This document shows, piece by piece, positions 1-8,413 of a stretch of 64,000 nucleotides of DNA (the stretch's first letter is position 1; every line of letters starts with the position of its first letter). Under the pieces are notes generated by a model. It saw only the letters and a list, made by a program, of their open reading frames with translations, was not told the DNA's origin and did not search any database. The DNA comes from Bacteroidia bacterium (GTDB taxonomy: Bacteria; Bacteroidota; Bacteroidia; 2-12-FULL-35-15). The position numbers and the translations under genes were made by a program. The DNA lies in NCBI GenBank assembly GCA_030654175.1, contig JAURXZ010000035.1, positions 310,001 to 374,000 of the forward strand, written 5' to 3'.

Positions 1-201
1 TTATTCGCCACTGCCAGCAGAGATAAAACTATAAAAATATGGGATGCGAAAACCTTCGAATTATTAGTACGCATCAACAAAGAAAATTTTGATGGACATA
101 TAAATTCAGTAAATAAATTGCTTTGGAGTACTTTTAATAATTATTTGATTTCTGCAGGCGATGATAGGGTGGTGATGGTTTGGGAGGTGAGTAAGGGGTG
201 A
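1..201 (+). CDS. WD40-repeat protein, C-terminal fragment
   Basis: The frame is open from base 1 and ends with TGA at 199-201, so only the last 66 residues are present and the start lies outside the window. Two WD40 blade ends are visible: residues 8-15 (DKTIKIWD) and 54-62 (GDDRVVMVWE region), each with the Asp followed by Trp-Asp/Glu typical of these repeats. WD40 proteins form beta-propellers that scaffold protein interactions; no catalytic domain can be judged from this piece. It ends five bases before the convergent gene that follows. The family call is secure from the motifs, but the function is unknown. Confidence 0.8.
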   Translation, partial: LFATASRDKTIKIWDAKTFELLVRINKENFDGHINSVNKLLWSTFNNYLISAGDDRVVMVWEVSKG

Positions 202-205
202 AATC

Positions 206-1192
206 TTAATCATCATGCCCTTTTCCTCCTCCGGCCTTTCCGGTAGTCCAGAGTTCTTGTTCCGCTTTTTGGGCACGTTTTAATGAATCGGAAATATTTT
301 TATCGCCAAAGCGGGTAAGATCAGGTTTCCCTGCATTTACCCAGGCGGTGTACCATAAACTACCTATGGTAATAATAGCTTCCCGCATTCTGCGTTCCAC
401 CATTCCGTTCAGCATTTTATCATAATCACTCGTATATTCCAAGGAATACACTTTCATTAAAGTAGCACCACGGTTTTCGAAACTATATTTTTTATCAGCC
501 GGGTATTTAGCATTTAATTCAGCTTCAAATCTTAGAACCGAATCAACGGCCGCATTGCTTGCTTTCACTGCTGCCCATGCTCTGTCAAGAGGCTTCTCAA
601 TATATTTTGCCCGCCCTGTCCAGTAATCATAACCTTCGGATTTTAGTTCAGGAATACGTGATTCCCAAAAACCATGTATGCCTTTTTGGTTGGTCAGCTG
701 CCCGTTATAGTTTTCGGTAGTGTGAAGTGGTACGTGGGCATCAGCCACGTAATGTCCTAAATCTGCTGAATAATGCAATATCAGATCAAGGTTCTCATCT
801 TTAAAAGCTTCCTGCAGTCGGAATACCATCCGTTCTATATGCCAAGGCACAATTCCATAGGCCTTTAATGTATCTTCAGTAAATTTCTTTACAGCAACTT
901 TCCAGAATTTCGGTACCGAATCAAAAGGGTGCGCCCCATAATGGTCGATATCAATATAATGCCGGGGAGCTTCATCAACACTTACATTTCTTCGCTTGTC
1001 AGGATCTACGGCATGTTGCGAAATATATTCGATATGCTTTTTATAAAATCCTATCATTTGCTCCGGCAATGTAAAAACGGCCATCCTGTTAATTTTCTGA
1101 TGTGCAAAAAAGCCCCATGAATAGGCAGGTTCATTGATCGGGATCAAAAAAATAACGATTGAAAATATGAAAATAAAAAGAAGCTTACGCAT
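206..1192 (-). CDS. S1/P1 nuclease / zinc-dependent phospholipase C family protein
   Basis: A 328-residue secreted protein with a hydrophobic signal peptide (about residues 1-25). The mature protein would begin near Trp26, the residue whose free amino group binds zinc in this fold. Likely metal ligands follow: His31 in a WGFFAH start, a RHYIDID segment around residue 80, and an HYSADLGHYVADAHVPLH segment around residues 140-157 that carries the His/Asp ligands. Known relatives cleave nucleic acids or phospholipids using three zinc ions. Sequence alone does not choose between nuclease and phospholipase. It lies downstream of comB on the same strand, with a 77-base gap that holds its probable promoter. 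Confidence 0.8.
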   Translation of the reverse strand: MRKLLFIFIFSIVIFLIPINEPAYSWGFFAHQKINRMAVFTLPEQMIGFYKKHIEYISQHAVDPDKRRNVSVDEAPRHYIDIDHYGAHPFDSVPKFWKVAVKKFTEDTLKAYGIVPWHIERMVFRLQEAFKDENLDLILHYSADLGHYVADAHVPLHTTENYNGQLTNQKGIHGFWESRIPELKSEGYDYWTGRAKYIEKPLDRAWAAVKASNAAVDSVLRFEAELNAKYPADKKYSFENRGATLMKVYSLEYTSDYDKMLNGMVERRMREAIITIGSLWYTAWVNAGKPDLTRFGDKNISDSLKRAQKAEQELWTTGKAGGGKGHDD

Positions 1193-1240
1193 TGATTATT
1201 TTTTGAATTGTTTGATTAATGAATGTAGTATCGCACTAAT

Positions 1241-1248
1241 CAAATTTA
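1241..1248 (-). promoter_or_regulatory. probable -7 element for the S1/P1-family gene
   Basis: On the minus strand this reads TAAATTTG, a match to the Bacteroidota -7 consensus TAnnTTTG, about 50 bases before the start codon at 1192. No good -33 TTG is visible at the usual spacing, so support is moderate. Confidence 0.4.
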
Positions 1249-1269
1249 CTAAATTAAATTCAACTATTT

Positions 1270-2037
1270 TTATTGAGAAAGTTTTACCAGGTATTTACCT
1301 TCTAAAACCGGAATTACTGTTGTTTGATCAAGTGTAAAACAATACTTAATATCTTTTTTTAATCCCATTGCAGCCAGGCGCTCCGTATGAGAGGAGTTAC
1401 GTAAATATTTGTATGGATTATCCTGAGCCGACTTATATAAAAAGCTTGCAGCTAATGCACCATCACCCGATTTAAAAAGAGTATTTTCCTTTAAAAGTAT
1501 ATTGGCAATGGCACCGGCAAACAGTGTATCTTCAAGATTAAGCCGGTTTTTCCAGCCGGAACAAAGGAGAAGCACACTCCGGTTCTGTAATTTTAACCAA
1601 TCACATAAGGCGGTAATATTGGTAAATGCACCTATCACAACTTGGTATGCATGCTTTGAAGCTTCAATAGCCTGTGTTCCATTGGTAGTTGAAATAACAA
1701 TTGTCTGGCCTTTAATTTTTTCGGTAGTATATGAAAAAGGGGAGTTGCCAAAATCAAATCCTTCCAAAGCAATTCCGTTACGTTCGGCTCCCACTAAATA
1801 ACCTTGTTTTTTATATTCTGTAGCTTCTTCAACAGTTGCAACCGGAATTATTTTATCAACTCCATGGTGGAAAGCAGTACACATTGCTGATGTTGCACGT
1901 AAAATGTCAATCACCACCACAATGGTATCGTTTCTATGGTAAATAGGATACAAATAGGGAGATAAACACACATCAACAGTAAGAGCCCCTCCTACCCTCC
2001 CTTGAGGGGAGGGATTGGTAGTGTTTGAATTTTTCAT
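1270..2037 (-). CDS. comB: 2-phosphosulfolactate phosphatase family protein (ComB-like)
   Basis: About 255 residues, matching the ComB family, which hydrolyses 2-phosphosulfolactate to sulfolactate in coenzyme M synthesis and is also found in many non-methanogens. Family segments seen are VVVIDILRATSAM near residue 40, the ERNG and FDFGNSP segments near residues 80-95, and STTNGTQAI near residue 115. Coenzyme M synthesis is not expected in Bacteroidota, so the physiological substrate is uncertain. The first 18 residues (including PSPQGRVGG) are encoded by a GC-rich palindromic repeat. The family-like sequence starts only at about residue 20, so the ATG at 2037 may be an extension created by the repeat; a GTG lies close to the family start. 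Confidence 0.8.
   Translation of the reverse strand: MKNSNTTNPSPQGRVGGALTVDVCLSPYLYPIYHRNDTIVVVIDILRATSAMCTAFHHGVDKIIPVATVEEATEYKKQGYLVGAERNGIALEGFDFGNSPFSYTTEKIKGQTIVISTTNGTQAIEASKHAYQVVIGAFTNITALCDWLKLQNRSVLLLCSGWKNRLNLEDTLFAGAIANILLKENTLFKSGDGALAASFLYKSAQDNPYKYLRNSSHTERLAAMGLKKDIKYCFTLDQTTVIPVLEGKYLVKLSQ
1984..2019. repeat. GC-rich palindromic repeat inside the comB 5' end
   Basis: CCCTCCC and GGGAGGG arms (1995-2001 and 2007-2013) flank a 5-base loop within a C-rich/G-rich element that contrasts with the AT-rich surroundings. Related elements lie at 2063-2093 and 10966-11020. Confidence 0.75.
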
Positions 2038-2062
2038 TAGTAAAATTTATGACCGTTATGAA

Positions 2063-2093
2063 CCCTCCCTTTTCGGGAGAGCCGGGTGGGCTT
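2063..2093. repeat. GC-rich palindromic intergenic repeat, second copy
   Basis: Contains CCCTCCC...CGGGAG and a GGGTGGG tail, the same composition and layout as the copy at 1984-2019. It fills the gap between gcvT and comB and reaches the gcvT stop codon. Confidence 0.7.
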
Positions 2094-3192
2094 ATTTATA
2101 AAAAGGTGTTTTTACCACTTTCGCTTTTATCGCTTTATCGCGAATCAAAACAAAAATTTCGGAATCTGTTTTCGAAAACGAAGTGTTCACATATCCCGTT
2201 CCAATTGCTTTATTCAATGAGGGTGATTGTGTACCGGAAGTTACCTTGCCAATAATGTTACCGGCAGCATCTGCAATTTGGTAATCATGACGGGGGATAC
2301 CACGATCGATCATTTCAAAACCAACTAATTTTCTTGAAACACCTTTTTCTTTTTGGTTCAGCAAAGCAGCTTTGTTGGTAAACTCTTTGGTGAATTTGGT
2401 GATCCAACCTAAACCGGCTTCAATAGGTGAAGTAGTATCATCAATATCATTACCATATAAACAAAAGCCCATCTCCAATCGTAATGTATCACGTGCTCCT
2501 AAACCAATAGGTTTAATACCGTATTCGGCACCTGCTTCAAAAATAGCATCCCACATTTTATCCGCCACTTCATTTTCAAAATAAATTTCAAATCCACCCG
2601 CACCGGTATAGCCTGTGTTTGAAATAACCACATTCTCCACCCCGTTAAACTTACCTTTTTTGAAAGTGTAATAAGGAATATCAGAAAGGTTGATATCAGT
2701 TAGTTTTTGCAATGCTAAAATTGCTTTCGGACCTTGTACAGCAAGCAAAGATGTTTTATCGGAGATGTTGTGCATCTCTACTTTTTTTGTGTTGTAATTC
2801 TGGATCCAGTCCCAGTCTTTATCAATATTAGAAGCATTTACAACCAGCATATATGTTTTCTCATCAATACGATAAACCAATAGATCATCAACAATTCCGC
2901 CTGTTTCATTTGGCAAACAGGAATATTGTATTTTCCCGTCCGTCAATACCGATGCATCATTTGAAGTAACACGCTGAATAAGATCAAGGGCGTTTTCACC
3001 TTTTAAAATAAATTCACCCATGTGACTTACATCAAACACACCCATTGCATTACGTACTGTTAAATGCTCATCATTTAATCCACTATAAGATACCGGCATA
3101 ACATATCCTGCAAAAGGTACCATTTTAGCACCAAGTGAAATATGTGTATTTACCAGTGCTACATTTTTTAATTCAGTTGAAGTTGTTTCCAT
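2092..3192 (-). CDS. gcvT: aminomethyltransferase, glycine cleavage T protein
   Basis: A full-length T protein of 366 residues (family about 360-370). It moves the aminomethyl carbon from lipoylated H protein onto tetrahydrofolate, releasing ammonia. Visible family segments: an [13 protein letters not shown] motif near residue 24, [10 protein letters not shown] near 52, [14 protein letters not shown] near 190, and [21 protein letters not shown] near 235, which lines the folate pocket. The H-protein gene (gcvH) lies 46 kb away in this window, so the system is dispersed, as is common in this phylum. Cytoplasmic. The ATG at 3192 gives the normal family N-terminus. Confidence 0.96.
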   Translation of the reverse strand: METTSTELKNVALVNTHISLGAKMVPFAGYVMPVSYSGLNDEHLTVRNAMGVFDVSHMGEFILKGENALDLIQRVTSNDASVLTDGKIQYSCLPNETGGIVDDLLVYRIDEKTYMLVVNASNIDKDWDWIQNYNTKKVEMHNISDKTSLLAVQGPKAILALQKLTDINLSDIPYYTFKKGKFNGVENVVISNTGYTGAGGFEIYFENEVADKMWDAIFEAGAEYGIKPIGLGARDTLRLEMGFCLYGNDIDDTTSPIEAGLGWITKFTKEFTNKAALLNQKEKGVSRKLVGFEMIDRGIPRHDYQIADAAGNIIGKVTSGTQSPSLNKAIGTGYVNTSFSKTDSEIFVLIRDKAIKAKVVKTPFYK

Positions 3193-3600
3193 TTTTTTTG
3201 TTGCTTAGTATGTATTGAAATATATTTACTCCGGAGTATTTCTTTTTATTATCAGCCCTTGATTGCTTTTTGCCATACAAATATAACGATTTTTATGATT
3301 TCAAGGTTTCGGTCTTTCTGCGTTAGGGATTCCTTCGGCTGGCTCTGGATAAATTCCGTGCAAATCCTTTTCTTTTTAGAAAAAATTGAAACGAAAAGCC
3401 CGCCCCTTTCTTTTTCAGAAAGGGAAACGCCCAAATGGACCTTTATTAAATCAATGTTTTATTTGATCAAACCGATGGTAACAATCAAAGATTATAACAA
3501 TTGAAGTCTTAATTACCCTTATTATTTTATATTTGTAATGTTGTTGATCAATAACGGGCATAGTTATTGAAATGGATATAAAAACCAAAAAATAAAAAAT
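3193..3600. other. 408-base intergenic region
   Basis: This divergent gap between gcvT and the YceI gene has no convincing gene. It contains a CCCTTTC/GAAAGGG hairpin near 3405-3425 within a short GC-richer stretch that resembles the dispersed repeat elements elsewhere in the window. A probable promoter for the YceI gene lies at 3528-3535. Short open frames on both strands here have no recognisable protein features. Confidence 0.5.
3528..3535 (+). promoter_or_regulatory. probable -7 element for the YceI/DUF5777 operon
   Basis: TATATTTG matches the Bacteroidota -7 consensus TAnnTTTG, 66 bases before the ATG at 3601. A TTG at 3501-3503 is a little farther upstream than the ideal -33 spacing. 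Confidence 0.45.
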
Positions 3601-4149
3601 ATGAAAAATATATTTTTATCATTTACAGCAATTGCTTTAAGCACAAGCATGTCCGCACAAATATACATGGCCAAAAATTGCGAGATCACCTTCTTTTCTG
3701 AGTCACCTCTCGAAAACATTGAAGCAATAAATAAAGCTGCTAAGCCTATACTTAATACCTCTACCGGAGATATTCAAACTAAAATTGCTATGGCTGCTTT
3801 TGTATTTGAAAAGCCATTAATGCAGGAACATTTTAACGAAAATTATGCAGAAAGCGAAAAATTCCCAAGTGCTACATTAAAAGGTAAAATAAATGAAGTA
3901 ATTGACTGGACAAAAGACGGGGAATATAAAGCTACCGTTACCGGAAAACTCAATTTACATGGAGTTGAAAAAGACAGAACCTTTGATGGAATAGTTACCA
4001 TTAAAGGTTCGGAAATCACGATTTCTACAAAATTCACTATTCACATTGCCGACCATGACATTAAAGTGCCCAGCCTGTATGTAAAAAATATTGCCGAAGA
4101 TGTAGAAGTTAAACTGAATGCTACATTAGAACCTTATAAAAAGAAATAA
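3601..4149 (+). CDS. YceI family secreted lipid-binding-type protein
   Basis: 182 residues with a signal peptide ending around residue 19 (STSMSAQ). The remainder fits the YceI lipocalin-like beta-barrel: SPLENIEAINKAA near 36, KFPSATLKG near 88 and GVEKDRTFDGIVTIKG near 122. YceI proteins bind long-chain isoprenoids or other lipids in the periplasm. The gene is separated by only 10 bases from the downstream DUF5777 outer membrane protein. YceI and DUF5777 genes recur together in Bacteroidota, so a shared envelope role is likely but undefined. Confidence 0.88.
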   Translation: MKNIFLSFTAIALSTSMSAQIYMAKNCEITFFSESPLENIEAINKAAKPILNTSTGDIQTKIAMAAFVFEKPLMQEHFNENYAESEKFPSATLKGKINEVIDWTKDGEYKATVTGKLNLHGVEKDRTFDGIVTIKGSEITISTKFTIHIADHDIKVPSLYVKNIAEDVEVKLNATLEPYKKK

Positions 4150-4159
4150 AAAATATCCT

Positions 4160-5128
4160 ATGATGAAAATTTTCCAAAAAACAGTTGTAGTAATCAGTTT
4201 AACAGTTTCATCAATTAATGCTTTTGCACAGGAAGACCTGTTGAGCCTTCTCGATTCTGTTGAAACAGTTAAAACACATGAAAAAGTTATCGCAACTTTT
4301 AAAACCAGCAAGGTAATTAATATGCAATCCACGGAAACGGTAAAGGCTAAAACCATGGATTTCAGAGTTACACACCGCTTCGGAAACATTGGTGCAGAAA
4401 GTGGTGGCGGTGCTCACACCCTTTACGGATTTGATAATTCTACTGATATTTGTATCTCATTTGACTTTGGAATTACTGATAATTTAACGCTTGGTGTTGG
4501 ACGAAGTAAACAAAAAGAATTAATTGATGGATTGGTAAAATATCGGATATTAAGTCAAACTACCGACAATCATATTCCTGTATCCATGGCTTTTTATGGC
4601 GACATGAGTTATAATCCTCAGGAGGGAAGCCAGTTTTATAGTGGTATGGCTGCAACAGCGGATTTTAAACACAATGATATCCATCGTTTTGCTTATACCA
4701 GTCAATTAATAATTGCACGTAAATTCGGTTCCCGTTTTTCAATGGAATTAGTGCCAACTTTCCAGCATCGTAATTTTGTTTTAGCTAATATTAACCCTGA
4801 AAATGGCGCTGCTGAAAGCAATGATCTATTTTCTGTTGGTGGTGGTTTTCGTTTAAAGATCACAAGACGTATGGCAATTATTGCTGATTATTATTATATA
4901 TTTTCGAAATACAGAACTAATAATACAGTAAGTCCTTTTTACAACCCTTTAGCTATAGGTCTTGAAATTGAAACAGGAGGACACGTGTTTCACCTTAACT
5001 TCACCAATGCTTCAGGGATCATTGAAAACAACTACATACCAAACACTACCGACAGCTGGTTAAAAGGCGGCTACAAGTTTGGATTTAATATCTCCAGGGT
5101 ATTTAATATCGGACGCAAAAAACATTGA
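4160..5128 (+). CDS. DUF5777 family outer membrane beta-barrel protein
   Basis: 322 residues with a signal peptide (cleavage near SSINAFAQ, residue 24). After a short helical stretch the sequence becomes a run of alternating beta strands, including THRFGNIG near 72, LGVGRSKQKELIDGLVKY near 114, and a C-terminal strand region ending in FNIGRKKH. This matches the DUF5777 family of predicted outer membrane barrels. It is almost certainly co-transcribed with the YceI gene 10 bases upstream. Family members often accompany YceI and cytochrome-type proteins; no function is established. Confidence 0.8.
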   Translation: MMKIFQKTVVVISLTVSSINAFAQEDLLSLLDSVETVKTHEKVIATFKTSKVINMQSTETVKAKTMDFRVTHRFGNIGAESGGGAHTLYGFDNSTDICISFDFGITDNLTLGVGRSKQKELIDGLVKYRILSQTTDNHIPVSMAFYGDMSYNPQEGSQFYSGMAATADFKHNDIHRFAYTSQLIIARKFGSRFSMELVPTFQHRNFVLANINPENGAAESNDLFSVGGGFRLKITRRMAIIADYYYIFSKYRTNNTVSPFYNPLAIGLEIETGGHVFHLNFTNASGIIENNYIPNTTDSWLKGGYKFGFNISRVFNIGRKKH

Positions 5129-5279
5129 TTTTTTTTTACGGAATAGGTTACAAGTAATTGCAATTGCTTACAAATGCTTGTAAAGAGGAAAGATGCGTTT
5201 ATAAAATTGCTATACGCAATGGCGGGAGTGAATCCCTTTCACTTTATGAGTACCTTTAAAAACATTTGAATTATAAAAA

Positions 5280-6740
5280 ATGAAAGTCAAAAATTCAGAA
5301 CAAGAATTGATTGAATCGAATAAGTTGTTTTTCAAAATATTTGAAGAGAATACCATTGGAATGATCTTTACGGATTTAGAAACAACAAAGTATCTAAATG
5401 TCAACCAAGCGTTTCTTGAAAATTCCGGCTATACAAAAGAAGAAGTAATTGGTAAAACATCACTTGATTTAAATTTAATTGAAGCTGATTTTCGTAATAA
5501 GCATTTAGCAGATTTAAAAGAAAAAGGTGATTTGAAGAATATTGAAATGCTGATAAGAAAAAAAAATGGTGAAACGTTTTGGTCGCTTACGTCAGTTCAA
5601 AAAATGGTTTTTAATGAAAAAAATTATGCCCTTACCACTTTTATTGACATAAGCGATCGAAAAAAAGCAGAAACAGAGCTTGCTCAATTAGCCTCTATAG
5701 TTGAATCTTCTGACGATGCCATTATCAGTAAATCAACCGAAGGTGTTATTGAAAGTTGGAATATGGGGGCCGAAAAAATGTATGGATACACTTTTAAAGA
5801 AGCTTTCGGAAAACATATTTCTTTTATAATTCCAACTTCCTATCTCAAGGAAGAGAAAGAAATCAATGAAAAGATTCGCATTAACCAAACTATTTCACAT
5901 TATGAAACGGTGCGCTTAAGAAAAAATGGTGAAGAATTTTACATTTCACTATCGGCTTCTCCACTAAAAGATCAGGGAGAAAACATTATCGGTATCTCCG
6001 TAATTGCCCGTGATATTTCTGAACGCAAAAAAGCAGAAGATTCAAGTAAATTAAAAGACGCATTTCTCTCCCTTATAAGCCATGAAATTCGAACACCATT
6101 AAATGCCATAATGGGCTTTTCCGATATATTAGCCAAAAGAAAATTAGGTGAGCAAGAACAAAAGTATGTGAACATAATAAAATCAGCAGGAAATGATTTG
6201 CTGAAAATAGTAAATGACATAATTGATATGTCAAAGATTGAAGCCGGCACAATGGTTTTTGAAGCAAACAGTTTTAGCGTTAACGAGATTTTTCAATCGC
6301 TCAATGAAATGCTGACAGGAAAGGCGCAAGAAAAAAATCTTACTTTATTATTTACCTGCGATAAAGATGTTCCGGATATTTTAAATGGCGACCAATCACG
6401 ACTAAAGCAAATCATCACCAGCATTACAACTAACGCAATTAATTTCACCGAAAAAGGAACTGTAAAAGTGCGTGCCAGAGTTATTAAAAATGAGATTAAT
6501 AATACATTAATAGAGTTTTCGATCGCAGACACGGGCATAGGTATATCCATGGACAAGATTAAAACTATTTTTGAAAGATTTCGACAGATAGAAACTCATG
6601 ACAACAGAAAACAAGGAGGAATGGGGCTTGGACTTAGTATTGCTAAACGACTAGTTGACCTTCAAGGTGGTAGTATGACAGTTGAAACTGAATTAACGAA
6701 AGGCTCAACCTTTAACTTTTGTATTCCTTATAAAAATTAA
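5280..6740 (+). CDS. PAS-domain sensor histidine kinase, soluble
   Basis: 486 residues: PAS domain 1 about 10-128, PAS domain 2 about 133-250, each ending in a DISxRKKAE linker, then HisKA with phospho-acceptor His268 in SHEIRTPLNA, and a HATPase domain about 365-486. ATP-binding boxes are visible: N box near TTNAINFTEKG, G1 ADTGIGIS, and G2 GGMGLGLSIAKRL. No transmembrane segment or signal peptide is present, so it senses a cytoplasmic cue. No response regulator is encoded nearby, making it an orphan kinase whose partner must lie elsewhere. Transcribed alone. The signal and target are unknown. Confidence 0.93.
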   Translation: MKVKNSEQELIESNKLFFKIFEENTIGMIFTDLETTKYLNVNQAFLENSGYTKEEVIGKTSLDLNLIEADFRNKHLADLKEKGDLKNIEMLIRKKNGETFWSLTSVQKMVFNEKNYALTTFIDISDRKKAETELAQLASIVESSDDAIISKSTEGVIESWNMGAEKMYGYTFKEAFGKHISFIIPTSYLKEEKEINEKIRINQTISHYETVRLRKNGEEFYISLSASPLKDQGENIIGISVIARDISERKKAEDSSKLKDAFLSLISHEIRTPLNAIMGFSDILAKRKLGEQEQKYVNIIKSAGNDLLKIVNDIIDMSKIEAGTMVFEANSFSVNEIFQSLNEMLTGKAQEKNLTLLFTCDKDVPDILNGDQSRLKQIITSITTNAINFTEKGTVKVRARVIKNEINNTLIEFSIADTGIGISMDKIKTIFERFRQIETHDNRKQGGMGLGLSIAKRLVDLQGGSMTVETELTKGSTFNFCIPYKN

Positions 6741-6784
6741 ACTGAAGTATGCAGCAAGAAGCCACATCGGATAACAGCACCTAC

Positions 6785-6880
6785 CCCAAAGGCGGGGTTT
6801 CGCATTCCAAAGACAGTTTTGTGGGTAATCAAACATTAGTTTTTCTAATCAAGTTTTGTGGTAAAAGTCCCGCCTTTCGG
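6785..6880. repeat. long inverted repeat upstream of the esterase gene
   Basis: CCAAAGGCGGG (from about 6786) and CCCGCCTTT (6869-6877) are inverted arms enclosing about 70 bases. The GC-rich arms stand out from the AT-rich surroundings. The repeat covers a possible upstream start at 6858 of the next gene, which argues for the later start at 6909. Confidence 0.65.
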
Positions 6881-6908
6881 ATACCCGCAAACCGTTAGTC
6901 AAGACATC

Positions 6909-7895
6909 ATGACAACAAAAAAAAAACATTTTCTGTTTTTATTTCTCATCTTTCAAATCCACTTTTGTGTACGCGGTCAACAATTAGATCCATTAACAAA
7001 AATTGAAAATTTCGGAAATAATCCGGGGAATTTAAAAATGTTCATTCATACCAGTTCCAAAAAGGATACCAGTAAAGTACCCCTTGTTATTGTTTTACAT
7101 GGCTGTGGCCAAAATGCAAAAGATGTAGCTGAATTAACAGGATGGAATAAATTAGCAGACCTTAATAATTTTATAGTATTATACCCTCAGCAAAAATTAT
7201 TGAATAACCCAAACCTTTGTTTTAATTGGTTTTACAATCATGATATAGAGAAAAACGAGGGTGAAGGTGAATCCATTTTTCAAATGATCTCTTATGCAAA
7301 AAAGCACTATCCTATTGATAGCAACAGGATCCATATTACCGGACTTTCGGCAGGTGCAGCTATGAGTGTAGTATTAACTGCCACACATCCTGAATTATTT
7401 AAGGTTGGAGCCATCTTTGCTGGTGGAGCATACAAAATGGCAACAGATCCAATAGATGGCATCAAAGCAATGCTTGGTAAAAAATATATTCCAAAAGAAA
7501 AACTTGTTGAAGAGGTTAGAAAACAAAATCCAAAATTTAAAGGACAATACCCTGCCTTAATAGTCTATCAGGGTTTAAACGATCCCATAGTAAATCATAA
7601 AAGTGCTTCCTTATTAATTAACCAATGGACAGGAATAAATAAATCTGATACTATTCCTGATAAAACTGAACGTTCATTTATGGGAATAAAAGATATTACC
7701 AGAACCGAATATTCGGACACTATGGGAAGAACAACCGTTATATTTTATGAGGTAAATGATCTGGGCCATCGGTTATTGATAAAGCCAGGCAAAAAAGAAA
7801 ATGAAGGAGGACAAACAGGGATGTTTGGCGTTAATAAAAATTTTCACTCCACTTACCAAACAGCGAAGGAATTTGGAATACTAAAAAAACCATAA
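6909..7895 (+). CDS. secreted PHB-depolymerase-type esterase
   Basis: 328 residues from the ATG at 6909, chosen because it begins a clean signal peptide (KKK then hydrophobic core, cleavage near VRGQQ); the in-frame ATG at 6858 lies in a repeat. Strong match to the esterase/PHB depolymerase alpha/beta-hydrolase family: oxyanion region VIVLHGCGQN, a GW-KLAD-FIVLYPQQ block, CFNWF, and nucleophile Ser147 in GLSAGA. Asp225 (GLNDPIV) and His287 (DLGHR) are probable triad partners. The enzyme would act outside the cell or in the periplasm on polyhydroxybutyrate, oligomers or other esters such as feruloyl esters. A PHA synthesis locus lies 10 kb downstream; a functional link is inference. Confidence 0.85.
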   Translation: MTTKKKHFLFLFLIFQIHFCVRGQQLDPLTKIENFGNNPGNLKMFIHTSSKKDTSKVPLVIVLHGCGQNAKDVAELTGWNKLADLNNFIVLYPQQKLLNNPNLCFNWFYNHDIEKNEGEGESIFQMISYAKKHYPIDSNRIHITGLSAGAAMSVVLTATHPELFKVGAIFAGGAYKMATDPIDGIKAMLGKKYIPKEKLVEEVRKQNPKFKGQYPALIVYQGLNDPIVNHKSASLLINQWTGINKSDTIPDKTERSFMGIKDITRTEYSDTMGRTTVIFYEVNDLGHRLLIKPGKKENEGGQTGMFGVNKNFHSTYQTAKEFGILKKP

Positions 7896-7929
7896 GCCGG
7901 AGTAACTTAGTCCCTTATAAACCCACGCG

Positions 7930-7986
7930 CTTTCTCGACCCCGCTCGAAATAACAACGCGAGCGGGCATTCCGAGGGGAGTCGAGA
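7930..7986. repeat. GC-rich inverted repeat (REP-like)
   Basis: TCTCGACcCCGCTCG on the left pairs with CGAGCGGG and GTCGAGA on the right, forming an imperfect hairpin just after the esterase stop codon. It may act as a terminator-like or REP-type element. No T-run follows. Confidence 0.65.
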
Positions 7987-8045
7987 ATTGGATGGAGGGA
8001 ATGAATCAAAAAAATTGAATACCTAATTCCTATTATCTTTACACT

Positions 8046-8300
8046 ATGCAACCAACGATCACCTATCCGCAATATAGAAAATACCCTCATGAACGAACGT
8101 ACTTTAAGATCATTTCTAAAGACGAATGGGAAGAAATTCAAGTGATGGGAAGTAAATTAAGCCTTCAGCAATTTAAAGTTGCCATTTTACCGGACCGGAA
8201 TTATATTTATGATCTCACTTTTGATTATGAAAAAAATTGGATAAAAATAACTGAGGAAGAATATGAAGCTGTTAAGAAAAAAATGACGCGCATTGTTTGA
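8046..8300 (+). CDS. conserved-looking small protein of unknown function
   Basis: 84 residues, mixed charge and no signal peptide or membrane segment: MQPTITYPQYRKYPHERTYF at the N-terminus, a central IQVMGSKLSLQQF, and a C-terminal ITEEEYEAVKKKM helix. The composition and codon use look like a real gene, and the intergenic fit is good (a TATCTTTA-like promoter box lies just upstream). I do not recognise the family. It stands alone between two repeat elements. Confidence 0.6.
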   Translation: MQPTITYPQYRKYPHERTYFKIISKDEWEEIQVMGSKLSLQQFKVAILPDRNYIYDLTFDYEKNWIKITEEEYEAVKKKMTRIV

Positions 8301-8350
8301 TACTTTTTAATATTCATTTCCACTAATCAAATTTACCGGTAATCAATAAA

Positions 8351-8382
8351 AAGATCCCTCGGCTATCGCTCGGGATGACACA
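8351..8382. repeat. dispersed intergenic repeat
   Basis: ATCCC at 8354-8358 and GGGAT at 8372-8376 flank CTCGGCTATCGCTC-type sequence, a GC-richer hairpin element between the small gene and dtd. It resembles the CCGATGGCTATCGG arm of the element at 36150-36215. Confidence 0.5.
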
Positions 8383-8413
8383 GCAGAGGCAGCACTCTGA
8401 AGACAGACACTAT

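Noticed and set aside
3252-3504. Overlapping short open frames on both strands in the gcvT-YceI gap
   Set aside because: They cover a low-complexity and hairpin-containing region, lack signal or domain features and overlap each other in opposite directions.
6858-6908. Upstream ATG extension of the PHB-depolymerase-type gene
   Set aside because: The extension is encoded by the right arm of an inverted repeat and would place 17 foreign residues before the signal peptide.
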